In this document: positions 44,114-53,593 of the stretch, piece by piece
How the letters are laid out: every line of letters starts with the position of its first letter
Position numbering within the stretch: position 1 is the stretch's first letter
DNA from: Paenibacillus profundus
GTDB taxonomy: Bacteria; Bacillota; Bacilli; Paenibacillales; Paenibacillaceae
Direction of reading: 5' to 3'
NCBI RefSeq assembly: GCF_021369635.1
Contig: NZ_JAJNBZ010000001.1
Coordinates: 62,001 to 126,000 of the forward strand
DNA length: 64,000 nt
The notes under the pieces: model-generated
Told to the model about the DNA's origin: nothing
Database searches by the model: none
Seen by the model: only the letters and a program-made list of their open reading frames with translations
Program-made: the position numbers and the translations under genes

Positions 44114-44611
44114 ATGAGTATGAAGCTTGAATGGAATGATGAACAGGAAGTTTATCCGATAACGGCCTCTCTGATTGAACTGCTTGAACGTATTTTGCAA
44201 GAGGCCGCGCAGATGGAGGACGTTACGGAAGGGGAAGTGGCATTAACATTTGTTGACGATGAACAAATTCACGAGTTGAATCGTGAATATCGCAGCATAG
44301 ACCGTCCTACAGATGTTTTGTCCTTTGCGCTCCATGAATCGACGGATGAAGAACTGGATATTCTATACGAAGTGGAAGATGAAGACGAACTAGAATCCAT
44401 GAGCGATTTGCTTGGGGATATAATCATCTCCACGGAACGCGCGCGTGCGCAAGCGGACGATTATGGTCATTCGCTTGAGCGTGAGATCGGATTTTTGTTC
44501 GTGCACGGTTTTTTGCATCTGCTCGGTTACGATCATCAAGATGAAGCAAGCGAGCGCGTCATGATGGACAAGCAGGAAGCCGTATTGGCTCGAATCGGGC
44601 TGAGTCGTTAA
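44114..44611 (+). CDS. ybeY: Endoribonuclease YbeY (16S rRNA maturation)
   Basis: A 165-residue zinc-dependent RNase that matures the 3' end of 16S rRNA and takes part in ribosome quality control. The zinc site is HGFLHLLGYDHQDE near the C terminus. The RPTDVLSFALHE motif is also typical. The last base of its stop codon is the first base of the dgkA start. Confidence 0.95.
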   Translation: MSMKLEWNDEQEVYPITASLIELLERILQEAAQMEDVTEGEVALTFVDDEQIHELNREYRSIDRPTDVLSFALHESTDEELDILYEVEDEDELESMSDLLGDIIISTERARAQADDYGHSLEREIGFLFVHGFLHLLGYDHQDEASERVMMDKQEAVLARIGLSR

Positions 44612-44973
44612 TGAAGCGCCCATGGAGCGATACGTTCCGTGTGGCGATCTCTGGCATACTTCACGCTTTCCACACGGAGCGTAATATGCGTGTGCACGGT
44701 GTGATAACAATTCTAGTAATCGCCATGGGGATAGGATTCGGCATTTCGGTTTCCGAATGGCTGTGGATCGGGTTGGCCGTTACACTAGTCTTTACAGCCG
44801 AGTTGCTGAATACGGCTGTGGAAGCAGCGGTTGACTTAAGCATGCCAAGTATGCATCCTATCGCCAAAATTGCGAAAGATACCGCCGCAGGAGCAGTGTT
44901 CGTGACGGCGGTGTTTGCCGTTATCGTCGGTGCCGTAATCTTTTTTTATCCTGTCGTCAATTTTCTTTTTTGA
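44611..44973 (+). CDS. dgkA: Diacylglycerol/undecaprenol kinase
   Basis: A 120-residue integral membrane kinase. In Bacillales this family phosphorylates undecaprenol to recycle the cell-wall lipid carrier. Three membrane helices are visible. The active-site motif is FTAELLNTAVEAAVDL, followed by AKDTAAGAVFVTAV. Its ATG overlaps the ybeY stop by one base. The order ybeY-dgkA-cdd-era is conserved. Confidence 0.95.
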   Translation: MKRPWSDTFRVAISGILHAFHTERNMRVHGVITILVIAMGIGFGISVSEWLWIGLAVTLVFTAELLNTAVEAAVDLSMPSMHPIAKIAKDTAAGAVFVTAVFAVIVGAVIFFYPVVNFLF

Positions 44974-44993
44974 GATACAGGAGGGTTTAGTCG

Positions 44994-45428
44994 ATGAATG
45001 GAGAACAATTGCTGCAGGAAGCGAAGCAGGCCCGTGACCGGGCGTATACGCCTTATTCCCATTTTAAAGTGGGAGCCGCATTGTTAGATGAACATGACCG
45101 TATCCATTATGGCTGCAACGTAGAGAATGCAGCTTACGGCCCGACGAACTGTGCGGAACGGACTGCTTTATTCCGTGCCATTGCGGATGGCTGTGCTCCA
45201 CGCTCATTCAAGGCAATTGCTGTTATCGGAGATACAGAACAGCCAATCACCCCCTGCGGCGTATGCCGACAGGTGCTGATTGAATTATGCGCGCCGTCGA
45301 TGCCCGTATATATGGGGGCGATGAATGGTTCGTGGTCGGAGACGACAGTGGGAGCTTTGCTTCCGGGTGCCTTTGACGTAGACAGCTTGAACAGTTCGCC
45401 GTCAAGAGACGCATATAGAAACGAGTAA
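44994..45428 (+). CDS. cdd: Cytidine deaminase
   Basis: A 144-residue homotetrameric-type zinc enzyme that converts cytidine and deoxycytidine to uridine forms. The zinc and catalytic motifs are NCAERTALF (Cys and Glu) and PCGVCRQVL (two Cys). The N terminus reads AYTPYSHFKVGAALL, typical of the family. GGAGGG precedes the ATG by about 10 bases. Confidence 0.96.
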   Translation: MNGEQLLQEAKQARDRAYTPYSHFKVGAALLDEHDRIHYGCNVENAAYGPTNCAERTALFRAIADGCAPRSFKAIAVIGDTEQPITPCGVCRQVLIELCAPSMPVYMGAMNGSWSETTVGALLPGAFDVDSLNSSPSRDAYRNE

Positions 45429-45433
45429 ACAGT

Positions 45434-45485
45434 AAGCGGCGTACATGGTCGTTCTCGATAATCTCGAAACGCCAGGACGCCGCTT
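45434..45485 (+). other. Inverted repeat after cdd
   Basis: AAGCGGCGT pairs with ACGCCGCTT over a 34-base loop. No T-run, so it is a weak terminator at best; it may mark mRNA processing before era. Confidence 0.4.
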
Positions 45486-45494
45486 ATGCGCATA

Positions 45495-45538
45495 TAGTGC
45501 GTGTTCAAAAAAGGTGGGACTTTTTGAACAACCTTATA
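45495..45538 (+). repeat. Dispersed inverted-repeat element, short form (copy 8), before era
   Basis: TAGTGCGTGTTCAAAAAAGG then GGGACTTTTTGAACAACC. The inner arms GTTCAAAAA/TTTTTGAAC are a perfect inverted repeat. It ends 30 bases before the era ATG. Confidence 0.85.
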
Positions 45539-45568
45539 TAGCAATATGTAGGAGGAGAAATAAAGTTG

Positions 45569-46498
45569 ATGTTTCATGACCAATCCAAATCCAAATCCAA
45601 ATCCAATACTTTTCATTCTGGATTCGTGGCGATTGTAGGCCGGCCGAACGTTGGCAAATCAACGCTCATGAATCATGTCATAGGACAGAAAATTGCCATT
45701 ATGTCTGACAAGCCGCAGACGACACGCAATAAAATCCATGGTGTGTATACAAAAGAAAACACGCAAATCGTGTTTCTGGATACGCCGGGAATTCATAAAC
45801 GCAAATCGAAGCTAGGCGATTATATGAATCAAGTCGCCTTGAATACGTTAAATGAAGTGGAAGCCGTTCTGTTCCTTGTTGATGTATCAACCGGGCTTGG
45901 CAGCGGTGATAAATATGTAATTGAGCAATTGAAAAAAGTCAAAACTCCTGTCATACTCGTGATGAACAAAATTGATCAAGTTCATCCGGAGTCACTGCCA
46001 CCCATTATTTTGCAGTATAATGAGCTGCATGAATTTGCAGAGATTGTGCCGATTTCCGCGTTGTCCGGAAATAATGTCAATCGACTGCTTGATGTGCTAG
46101 AGCATTATATACCGGAAGGGCCTCAATACTATCCGGATGATCAAATTACGGATCATCCTGAGCAATTTGTGGTCGCTGAATTAATTCGCGAGAAGATTCT
46201 TAATTTGACAAGAGAAGAGATTCCGCATTCTATTGCGGTTACGATCGAAGATATGCGTGTGCAGGAGAACGGTGTTGTCTATATTTCCGCTGTTATCTTT
46301 GTAGAACGGGATTCCCAGAAAGGAATCGTTATCGGGAAGCAAGGAGCGCTGCTGAAAGAAATCGGGAAGCTGGCAAGAAAAGATATCGAAAATTTGCTTG
46401 GTTCAAAGACGTATATGGAACTATGGGTTAAGGTGAAAAAGGATTGGCGGAATCAAGATCGGATTTTACGCGATCTCGGGTTCCGCCATGATTCGTAA
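45569..46498 (+). CDS. era: GTPase Era
   Basis: A 309-residue GTPase that binds 16S rRNA during small-subunit assembly. G1 is GRPNVGKS, G2 DKPQTTR, G3 DTPGIH and G4 NKID. The C-terminal KH domain includes [15 protein letters not shown]. The protein has an N-terminal Lys/Ser repeat (QSKSKSKS) made by tandem CCAAAT hexamers at 45583-45606. The ATG at 45569 follows GGAGGAG by 11 bases; a TTG just before it is an alternative. Confidence 0.96.
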   Translation: MFHDQSKSKSKSNTFHSGFVAIVGRPNVGKSTLMNHVIGQKIAIMSDKPQTTRNKIHGVYTKENTQIVFLDTPGIHKRKSKLGDYMNQVALNTLNEVEAVLFLVDVSTGLGSGDKYVIEQLKKVKTPVILVMNKIDQVHPESLPPIILQYNELHEFAEIVPISALSGNNVNRLLDVLEHYIPEGPQYYPDDQITDHPEQFVVAELIREKILNLTREEIPHSIAVTIEDMRVQENGVVYISAVIFVERDSQKGIVIGKQGALLKEIGKLARKDIENLLGSKTYMELWVKVKKDWRNQDRILRDLGFRHDS

Positions 46499-46629
46499 TG
46501 GCTAATGGCGGGAATTGATTTGTAGTAGTTACGTAAGTTCGCGCTCCAAATTTTGCAACGGATATTCCCTTGCCAACAGCACAACCTAATGATGACGCAT
46601 AGTCATTTCCGACGAAAGGGGATTTACGG

Positions 46630-46779
46630 ATGCGTGATTTTTCGTGGAACGTATTTGCCATGACTGGGGATGTAGATGCTTATTTGCTGTATAAGCAAGC
46701 GGGGATGGTAACCGAAGTGGAAGAATCTGCGGCAGAAATAGGAACAGGAATATCTGTTTCAGAGCAACCTGCGGAATAA
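46630..46779 (+). CDS. yqzL: YqzL family small protein
   Basis: A 49-residue protein too short for many gene callers. The start MRDFSWNVFAMTGDVDAYLL matches the YqzL family, whose B. subtilis member lies in the same place between era and recO. The tail is acidic and probably disordered. AAAGGGG precedes the ATG by about 8 bases. Function unknown. Confidence 0.88.
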   Translation: MRDFSWNVFAMTGDVDAYLLYKQAGMVTEVEESAAEIGTGISVSEQPAE

Positions 46780-46794
46780 TTTTGATTATGCAAA

Positions 46795-46833
46795 AGTGAG
46801 TGTTCAAAAAGGCAAGGTTTTTTGAACAACTGC
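46795..46833 (+). repeat. Dispersed inverted-repeat element, short form (copy 9), before recO
   Basis: AGTGAGTGTTCAAAAAGGC then AGGTTTTTTGAACAACTGC. It ends 25 bases before the recO start and lies within the era-yqzL-recO run. Confidence 0.8.
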
Positions 46834-46857
46834 TAAAAGTTGCATGGGAGGCCGGGC

Positions 46858-47622
46858 GTGTTATATCGGGTCGAGGGGATCGTCATTCGCAGTATGGACT
46901 ATGGGGAAGGTAATAAAATTATTACGCTGTGCACCAAATCCCATGGTAAAGCAGGCGTGCTCGTGCGCGGCGCGAAGAAGGTACGCAGCCGACATGCTGC
47001 GGCTACGCAATTGTTTACATTCGGGGAATATGTCTTTTTTCGCGGAATGGGTCATATCGGAACGCTTAACGCTTGTGAGATTATTGAAGGTCATCATAAG
47101 CTGCGCGAACAATTGCATCTCGCAGCGTACGCATCCTACGTAGCGGAGCTGGTAGATAAAGCGCTTCATGATGAGGAAGCGGGCGGTGTCATGTTCGATC
47201 AGCTGCTTGCCTACTTGCGTGCGTTGGACGAAGGGAAAGATGCGCAGGTCACGACTCATCTGTTCGAGATGAAGCTGCTGCAGCGAACAGGGGTCGCTCC
47301 CGAATTGCATACTTGCGTCGTATGCGGCAGGGAAGACGGGATAGCAGGGTTCGGCTGGCGTCTCGGTGGAGCTATTTGTCAACGCTGCAAACCGAAAGAG
47401 CATGCCAACTTTATTGCGAACCTCAGTATCCTTGCATTGCTGCAGCGTTTTGAGCAGACAGATTTGCGCAGGCTTGGCAATGTTACCTTGAAGCCAGAGA
47501 CCAAGCTGCAGCTGCGGGCATGTATGAGGGGGTATATCGATACCCATGTCGGCGTGCGGCTGAAATCGCTTAAGTTTCTGGAACAGATGGAGAAGTACGA
47601 CTTGGCTGATCTTGACGAGTAA
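46858..47622 (+). CDS. recO: DNA repair protein RecO
   Basis: A 254-residue protein that loads RecA with RecF and RecR at gaps and breaks. An N-terminal OB-fold (LYRVEGIVIRSMDYGEGNKI) is followed by a helical domain and a four-cysteine zinc finger (CVVCGRED and CQRCKP). The GTG at 46858 is chosen because GGGAGG lies 6 bases upstream and the product then starts like relatives. The next promoter lies at its stop codon. Confidence 0.95.
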   Translation: MLYRVEGIVIRSMDYGEGNKIITLCTKSHGKAGVLVRGAKKVRSRHAAATQLFTFGEYVFFRGMGHIGTLNACEIIEGHHKLREQLHLAAYASYVAELVDKALHDEEAGGVMFDQLLAYLRALDEGKDAQVTTHLFEMKLLQRTGVAPELHTCVVCGREDGIAGFGWRLGGAICQRCKPKEHANFIANLSILALLQRFEQTDLRRLGNVTLKPETKLQLRACMRGYIDTHVGVRLKSLKFLEQMEKYDLADLDE

Positions 47623-47641
47623 GTACGGATTTTGCTATAAT
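47612..47641 (+). promoter_or_regulatory. Sigma-A promoter of glyQS
   Basis: TTGACG (47612-47617), 18 bases, then TATAAT (47636-47641). The -35 lies inside the recO 3' end. Confidence 0.65.
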
Positions 47642-47654
47642 TAGTAAAGCTAGC

Positions 47655-47934
47655 TTTATATGCTTGCGTTGAAGAAGAAAGTAATTCGCCTAGGCTTCGA
47701 ACTAAGCGATTCGGGGATAGTGCAAGCCCGAACGAGCGGACGAATGAACGGCACTTTGGAGCAAGCTTGATTTCGAGAAAGTGGATCGGATTACGCTCGG
47801 CACATGAATATGGACATGGATGGACTTTCCCTATTCATTTGCAGACGAATTGATCAAGTAGGGTGGAACCGCGGGATTACTAAACTCTCGTCCCTACGTC
47901 TGGCATCAGACGTAGAGGCGAGAGTTTTTTTGGC
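47655..47934 (+). promoter_or_regulatory. Glycine T-box leader of glyQS
   Basis: A T-box riboswitch. Stem I is closed by GCTTGC/GCAAGC and has an AGTAA element on its 5' side. A GGC glycine codon (47750-47752) followed by A lies on the 3' side and is the likely specifier. The conserved T-box AGGGTGGAACCGCG is at 47860-47873. The terminator is ACTCTCG..CTACGTCTG / CAGACGTAG..CGAGAGT then seven Ts (to 47934). Uncharged tRNA-Gly would favour the antiterminator and switch on glyQS. Confidence 0.92.
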
Positions 47935-47954
47935 TTCTCTTTACGTCAGTGTTA

Positions 47955-47974
47955 TCCCTTTTGAACACGAATTA
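47955..47974. repeat. Possible partial copy of the dispersed repeat (copy 10), before glyQ
   Basis: Only CCCTTTTGAACACGAATTA is present, matching one end of the element. Too short to be sure. Confidence 0.35.
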
Positions 47975-47992
47975 TGAAGCAAAGGAGTGTAT

Positions 47993-48886
47993 ATGGCCGT
48001 GAATTTTCAACAAATGATTTTAACTTTACAAAATTTCTGGGCCGAACAGAATTGTATCATCGTCCAACCGTATGATGTGGAAAAAGGTGCGGGAACGATG
48101 AATCCAATGACGTTCTTACGTTCGATCGGACCAGAGCCATGGAACGTAGCTTATGTAGAACCGTCCCGCCGTCCGGCTGACGGCCGTTATGGTGAGAACC
48201 CGAACCGGCTGTATCAGCATCACCAATTTCAAGTTATTTTGAAGCCTTCTCCAGACAATATTCAAGAATTGTATTTGGAAAGCTTGAAGCGGCTTGGCAT
48301 CGATCCATTGCTGCACGATATCCGCTTCGTGGAAGATAACTGGGAAGCACCGACGCTTGGCGCTTGGGGACTCGGATGGGAAGTATGGCTGGATGGCATG
48401 GAAATTACACAGTTTACTTATTTCCAACAAGTTGGGGGCATTGATGCGAACCCAGTTGCAGTCGAAATTACGTACGGTTTGGAACGGTTGGCTTCTTACA
48501 TTCAAGACAAAGAAAATGTATTCGACTTGGAATGGGTGGACGGCGTAACTTATGGAGACGTATTCCATCAACCTGAATACGAGCATTCAAAATATACGTT
48601 CGAGGTAAGCGATACTGCGATGCTGTTCAAGCTGTTCGACATGTACGAGCAGGAAGCGAATCGCGCTATGGAACAGCATTTGGTGTTCCCTGCATATGAT
48701 TATGTGCTGAAATGTTCCCATGCGTTCAACTTGCTGGACGCGCGCGGTGCCATCAGCGTCACCGAGCGCACTGGGTATATTACACGAGTGCGCAACCTTG
48801 CACGTCAAGTAGCGGCAACGTATTTTGAGGAACGGGAGAAGCTGGGCTTCCCGCTCTTGAAGAAAGGAGAGAAACATCATGCCTAA
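47993..48886 (+). CDS. glyQ: Glycine--tRNA ligase alpha subunit
   Basis: A 297-residue catalytic subunit of the bacterial alpha2beta2 glycyl-tRNA synthetase. Recognisable segments are [18 protein letters not shown], the [18 protein letters not shown] motif and [19 protein letters not shown]. The ATG at 47993 follows AAAGGAG. Under T-box control. glyS overlaps by 8 bp. Confidence 0.97.
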   Translation: MAVNFQQMILTLQNFWAEQNCIIVQPYDVEKGAGTMNPMTFLRSIGPEPWNVAYVEPSRRPADGRYGENPNRLYQHHQFQVILKPSPDNIQELYLESLKRLGIDPLLHDIRFVEDNWEAPTLGAWGLGWEVWLDGMEITQFTYFQQVGGIDANPVAVEITYGLERLASYIQDKENVFDLEWVDGVTYGDVFHQPEYEHSKYTFEVSDTAMLFKLFDMYEQEANRAMEQHLVFPAYDYVLKCSHAFNLLDARGAISVTERTGYITRVRNLARQVAATYFEEREKLGFPLLKKGEKHHA

Positions 48887-50948
48887 GCATTTGCTGTTGG
48901 AGCTTGGACTGGAAGAAGTGCCCGCCCGCTTTATGCGCGGCGCCATGGGACAATTGAAAGAGCGCTTGGAACGCTGGTTGACGGACTCCCGTATCGCTTA
49001 CGGTGAGGTACAAGCGTTCGCTACGCCAAGACGGCTAGCCGTTCTTGTTCATGATGTAGCGGATAAACAGACGGATATCCACGAGGAAGTTAAGGGGCCG
49101 GCTAAGAAGATTGCCCTCGACGAGAACGGTGCTTGGACGAAAGCTGCATTAGGATTTGCACGTGGTCAAGGAGTGGAGCCAGATCAGTTCTTTTTCAAGG
49201 AATTGAACGGGGTCGAATATATTTATGCCAACAAGAGCAGCATTGGAACCAATACGGCAGCGGTTCTTGTTGAAGGGTTGACATCGATTATCCATGCGAT
49301 GACCTTCCCGAAAAATATGCGTTGGGGTGCGAATGAAATGCGCTTCGTGCGCCCGATCCGTTGGATCGTTGCTTTGCACGGAACAGACATCATTCCACTT
49401 GAAATCGAAGGCGTACAAGCGCAGGCGATATCCCGCGGGCATCGATTCTTGGGTGGAGACGCAGTAATCGAAGAACCGGCACAATATGTGGAGCGTCTGC
49501 GCGAGCAATTCGTTATCGTTGATGTGAGTGAACGCGAAGCAGAAATATCTCGTCAGATCGAAGCGCTTGCCGCGGAGAAAAACTGGAACATTGCAGTGAA
49601 GGATGATCTGTTGGAAGAGGTTCTCTTCTTGGTAGAATACCCGACTGTACTGTTTGGAGCGTTCGAGGAGTCATTCTTGAGCATTCCGCAGGACGTGCTG
49701 ATTACGTCCATGCGTGAGCATCAGCGGTACTTCCCGGTGCTGGATGCAGAAGGACAACTGATGCCTTATTTCGTCACTGTACGCAACGGTGATAGTAAAG
49801 GGATCGATATTGTGGCCAAAGGAAACGAGAAGGTTCTGCGTGCCCGCCTGTCCGATGCGAAATTTTTCTATGCAGAGGATCAAAAACTGCAAATTATCGA
49901 TTGTGTACAAAAGCTGGATTCGATCGTGTTTCACGAGGAACTTGGTACGATCGGCGATAAGGTGCGCCGGATTCATGCTATCGCCGATGCGCTGGCCTTA
50001 GCCGTGCAAACTGATCGGCAAACAGCACTGTGGGTAAGCCGCGCCGCAGATATTTGCAAGTTCGATCTAGTGACGCAAATGGTGTATGAATTCCCAGAGC
50101 TTCAAGGCGTCATGGGTGAGGACTATGCCCGCAAAGCAGGTGAGCCAGAGGAAGTGGCACAGGCCATTAACGAGCACTACAAGCCGCGCTTTGCAGGCGA
50201 TCCCGCACCGGAATCGTTGGTCGGTTCGATTATTAGCATGGCGGATAAACTGGATACGCTCGTCGGCTGCTTCGGAATCGGCATTATTCCGACTGGATCC
50301 CAGGATCCTTACGGGCTTCGGCGTCAGGCGACAGGGATCGTACAAATATTGCTGGAGCGCGAGCTTCCGTTAACGCTCCATACGATGTTCAACATTGCGC
50401 TCGACGTATATGATCGAGTGGAGGTTCTAAAACGAGACTGTGAAGACATTCGCAAAGATCTATACGAATTCTTCGGACTGCGCGTGAAAAACGTGTTGTC
50501 GGAATCTGTCCGTTATGACGTAGTTGATGCGATTATGGCTTCAGGCTATGATGATGTGAAATTGACCGTTGCTCGTGGAGAAGCCCTAATGCAGGCCGTA
50601 ACGGATGAAGCGTTCAAGCTGACCGTTGAATCGTTCAACCGAGTATGCAATTTGGCTTCTAAAGCAGCTTCAACCGTTGTTGACGAATCGAAATTCCAAC
50701 AGGAAGAGGAACGAATGCTCTATGTGCGCTGGACAGAAGTTCATCAAGCCTTTAATGACTCGTATTCACATCCGTCAGAGGCTTTAGCGGCTCTCGGACA
50801 ATTGAAGGATGCGATTCACTCGTTCTTCGATAATGTGATGGTCATGGCTGAAGATGAAGCGGTGCGCGCGAATCGATTGGCGCTCTTGGCCAACATTGCG
50901 GGTGACATTCACCGCTTTGCAGATTTCTCCAAGTTGGTGTGGGCATAA
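48879..50948 (+). CDS. glyS: Glycine--tRNA ligase beta subunit
   Basis: A 689-residue tRNA-recognition subunit of glycyl-tRNA synthetase. It starts [18 protein letters not shown] and contains the HD-like and anticodon-binding regions, for example [10 protein letters not shown] and [16 protein letters not shown]. It overlaps glyQ and is translated with it. A terminator follows about 50 bp later. Confidence 0.97.
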   Translation: MPKHLLLELGLEEVPARFMRGAMGQLKERLERWLTDSRIAYGEVQAFATPRRLAVLVHDVADKQTDIHEEVKGPAKKIALDENGAWTKAALGFARGQGVEPDQFFFKELNGVEYIYANKSSIGTNTAAVLVEGLTSIIHAMTFPKNMRWGANEMRFVRPIRWIVALHGTDIIPLEIEGVQAQAISRGHRFLGGDAVIEEPAQYVERLREQFVIVDVSEREAEISRQIEALAAEKNWNIAVKDDLLEEVLFLVEYPTVLFGAFEESFLSIPQDVLITSMREHQRYFPVLDAEGQLMPYFVTVRNGDSKGIDIVAKGNEKVLRARLSDAKFFYAEDQKLQIIDCVQKLDSIVFHEELGTIGDKVRRIHAIADALALAVQTDRQTALWVSRAADICKFDLVTQMVYEFPELQGVMGEDYARKAGEPEEVAQAINEHYKPRFAGDPAPESLVGSIISMADKLDTLVGCFGIGIIPTGSQDPYGLRRQATGIVQILLERELPLTLHTMFNIALDVYDRVEVLKRDCEDIRKDLYEFFGLRVKNVLSESVRYDVVDAIMASGYDDVKLTVARGEALMQAVTDEAFKLTVESFNRVCNLASKAASTVVDESKFQQEEERMLYVRWTEVHQAFNDSYSHPSEALAALGQLKDAIHSFFDNVMVMAEDEAVRANRLALLANIAGDIHRFADFSKLVWA

Positions 50949-50999
50949 GTTCAGGCATAGCTACAGCAATATTTAACATGATGCAATTCTAGAGACGAT

Positions 51000-51045
51000 G
51001 GAACATGAAGAAGAAGCCGATCTTCGACATGTTCCTTCCTTTTTG
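51000..51045 (+). terminator. Intrinsic terminator after glyS
   Basis: GGAACATG..GAAG pairs with CTTC..CATGTTCC, then TTCCTTTTT. The 247-bp gap between glyS and yqxD holds this and a -10-like TATAAT at 51124, but no gene. Confidence 0.75.
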
Positions 51046-51195
51046 ATCACAAAACGACAAGAAACGATTGAATGTTTGTGAAAACCTGCGTTCGGTAGCA
51101 GGAATTTTAAATGTTGCAGCGTATATAATATAAACGGTGGAAACAGTGAGCATGGATTAGTTTTTCAGACGCTTTGACGAAAATGGTGAATTTCA

Positions 51196-51675
51196 TTGAC
51201 TTCTAAACTTCGAATTGTAGTTGACGCTGATGCTTGTCCCGTTAAAAACGAAATTGTTGCCGTAGCTTTGGAAATGGAGGCCGAGGTCATGTTTGTCGCC
51301 TCATATGCCGCCTTTGCTCCGGACTGGCAGCTTACGAATCACGATATTCATACTATATTTGTGGATCAGGCGTTTCAAGCGGCCGACATTTATATTGCCA
51401 ACGCAGCGCGGTCAGGAGACGTAGTCGTCACGAATGACTACGGATTGGCCGCGCTCTGTTTGCCGAGAGGAGCTTACGTTATTACGCCTCGCGGCGGGGA
51501 GTTGACGAGCGACAACGTGGATGAGTATTTATCAAGACGCCACATCTCCAGCAAGTCGCGCCGGGCAGGGATTCGAACGAAGGGGCCGCGTGCCATGAGT
51601 GAAAGCGACCGAGAAAATTTCCAACATAAACTGACAAAACTTTTGCATGATGAGCAGGAGAAACTGTCACCATAG
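51196..51675 (+). CDS. yqxD: UPF0178 (DUF188) family protein YqxD
   Basis: A 159-residue protein of the YaiI/YqxD family, possibly a PIN-like nuclease fold. It starts with RIVVDADACPVKNEIV and has DVVVTNDYGLAALCLPRGAY, both diagnostic. The TTG at 51196 gives the right N terminus; GGTGA lies before it. Next to dnaG as in B. subtilis. Function unknown. Confidence 0.9.
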   Translation: MTSKLRIVVDADACPVKNEIVAVALEMEAEVMFVASYAAFAPDWQLTNHDIHTIFVDQAFQAADIYIANAARSGDVVVTNDYGLAALCLPRGAYVITPRGGELTSDNVDEYLSRRHISSKSRRAGIRTKGPRAMSESDRENFQHKLTKLLHDEQEKLSP

Positions 51676-51713
51676 CGAAGTAGTATACGTGTTTAAATGA
51701 AGGTGGTTGGACG

Positions 51714-53558
51714 ATGGGCGGATACGGACTTATTCCTGATGAAGTAAGGGATGAAGTGTTAAAGCGCAACGATATTGTGGATATCGTCGGCCAATATGTT
51801 CATTTGTCGAAGCACGGTAAATATTTGAAAGGGCTGTGCCCGTTCCACTCGGAAAAGACTCCCTCGTTCACCGTTACTCCGGAGAAGCAAATCTTCCATT
51901 GTTACGGTTGCGGCAAGAGCGGGACGGTCATTCAATTCATGATGGGGATTGAAGGTTACTCCTATCCCGAAGCGATGAAGCATTTGGCGGAATTGTCACA
52001 CATTCCGATTACATGGGGTGCAGGAACTGTAACTGAGCGCAATCCGCAAAATGAAGCGAAAGACTCTCTTATAAAGGCGCATGAATTGGCCGCCAAGCTG
52101 TATCATTATATATTAATGAACACTTCCCACGGTCAAGAGGCGCTTCTTTACCTGCGTGGTCGAGGCATCAACGACAAATTAATCGAACAGTTCCAAATCG
52201 GATATGCTCCTCCGCAGTGGGATACGCTCGTGCAGCTGTTGGAGAAACGGGAATTCGATCTCTCCTTGATGGAGAAAGGCGGCCTGGTGTCCGCAAGACA
52301 TAACGGCAGTGGTTACGTTGATCGTTTTCGTGACCGTATTATGTTCCCGATCTGGGACCGGAACGGACATGCTATTGCATTTGCAGGCCGAATAATGGGC
52401 GACGGACAGCCCAAATATTTGAACTCCCCGGAAACGATGCTTTTCAATAAATCGAAGCTGGTATATAACATGCATCAAGCAAGAACACACATAAAGCGCA
52501 CCGGACAAATCATTTTGTTCGAGGGGTATGCGGATGTAATTCAAGCTTGGGATGCAGAAGTATGTAACGGAATTGCGACGATGGGAACTGCACTTACCGG
52601 AGACCAGGTAACATTGATGAAACGGATGGCCGACAGCGTGACGTTATGCTATGACGGTGATGATGCCGGACAAGCGGCTGCCCTCAAGGCGATACCGCTG
52701 CTCGAAGAAGCCGGTATACATGTGGCTGTGGCGATGCTTCCCGATCGAATGGACCCGGATGATTATTTAAAAACGCACGGAGCAGAACGGTTTAGACATG
52801 CGATAATCGAAGCTGCTGTCACTCCCACCAAATTCAAGCTTATATCTTTACGCCGAAATCATATACTGCTAGAAGATGATGGAAAACGACGTTTCAAAGA
52901 TGAAGCGATAAACGTCATCGCCAGGGTTGCTTCCCCTGTCGAACGGGAGATGCATCTGAAGGATGTAGCATTGCAGCTTGATTTACCTGGAGAATCTTCG
53001 CTTGATTCGTTAAAGCAAGAATGTGCTAACATTCGCCAGAAACTGCAAAAAAAGAACGAACACGGGGATAATCATGACAATTGGTGGAATAATGTTAGGA
53101 ATGATAATCGAAGTATTGCCCCGCCTACGTTAAGACCAGCTTATGTGTATGCAGAGCGCAGCTTGTTAGCATTAATGTTTCAAGATGTAGAAGTCGCTAA
53201 TTACGTGGAGCGGAATCTTGGCGAACAATTCAATGTAGATGATCATGCGGCGCTTGCCGCTTATCTATATGCCTATTATGCGCAAGGCAAGGAACCCGAT
53301 TTTAGTCGGTACTTGGCAACACTGCAAGATGATCGCTTGGAGAAGGCCGCTGCTTCCATATCGATGGCAGAAGCGTCCCTTCGTTACGATACAGACCTGT
53401 TAGATGATTATATCGATCAAATTCTTAAAGTACCCAGACAGCGTGAAATCGAGCGTAAAAGAGAAGAGATGGTGCAGGCGGAACGTTCCGGCCAAGTATT
53501 ACGCGCGGCACAAATTGCACAAGAAATTATAGCCCTAGAGCAAGAACTGAAGCGTTAG
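51714..53558 (+). CDS. dnaG: DNA primase
   Basis: A 614-residue primase that makes RNA primers for replication. The N-terminal zinc-binding CHC2 domain contains LCPFHSEKTPSF and FHCYGCGKSG. The TOPRIM domain follows (LFEGYADVIQAWDA, CYDGDDAGQAAALKA). A C-terminal DnaB-interacting domain ends the protein. AAGGTGG precedes the ATG. It is upstream of sigA, the classic macromolecular-synthesis order. Confidence 0.97.
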   Translation: MGGYGLIPDEVRDEVLKRNDIVDIVGQYVHLSKHGKYLKGLCPFHSEKTPSFTVTPEKQIFHCYGCGKSGTVIQFMMGIEGYSYPEAMKHLAELSHIPITWGAGTVTERNPQNEAKDSLIKAHELAAKLYHYILMNTSHGQEALLYLRGRGINDKLIEQFQIGYAPPQWDTLVQLLEKREFDLSLMEKGGLVSARHNGSGYVDRFRDRIMFPIWDRNGHAIAFAGRIMGDGQPKYLNSPETMLFNKSKLVYNMHQARTHIKRTGQIILFEGYADVIQAWDAEVCNGIATMGTALTGDQVTLMKRMADSVTLCYDGDDAGQAAALKAIPLLEEAGIHVAVAMLPDRMDPDDYLKTHGAERFRHAIIEAAVTPTKFKLISLRRNHILLEDDGKRRFKDEAINVIARVASPVEREMHLKDVALQLDLPGESSLDSLKQECANIRQKLQKKNEHGDNHDNWWNNVRNDNRSIAPPTLRPAYVYAERSLLALMFQDVEVANYVERNLGEQFNVDDHAALAAYLYAYYAQGKEPDFSRYLATLQDDRLEKAAASISMAEASLRYDTDLLDDYIDQILKVPRQREIERKREEMVQAERSGQVLRAAQIAQEIIALEQELKR

Positions 53559-53593
53559 CAGGAGGAGGATTCTAGGGAGGAGGGAGTCGGAAA

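Noticed and set aside
45583-45606. Tandem repeat considered as part of a CRISPR-like array
   Set aside because: Units are six bases without spacers and lie inside the era coding region.
51124-51129. TATAAT before yqxD as a sigma-A promoter
   Set aside because: No -35 element at a workable distance; left as an unproven -10-like box.
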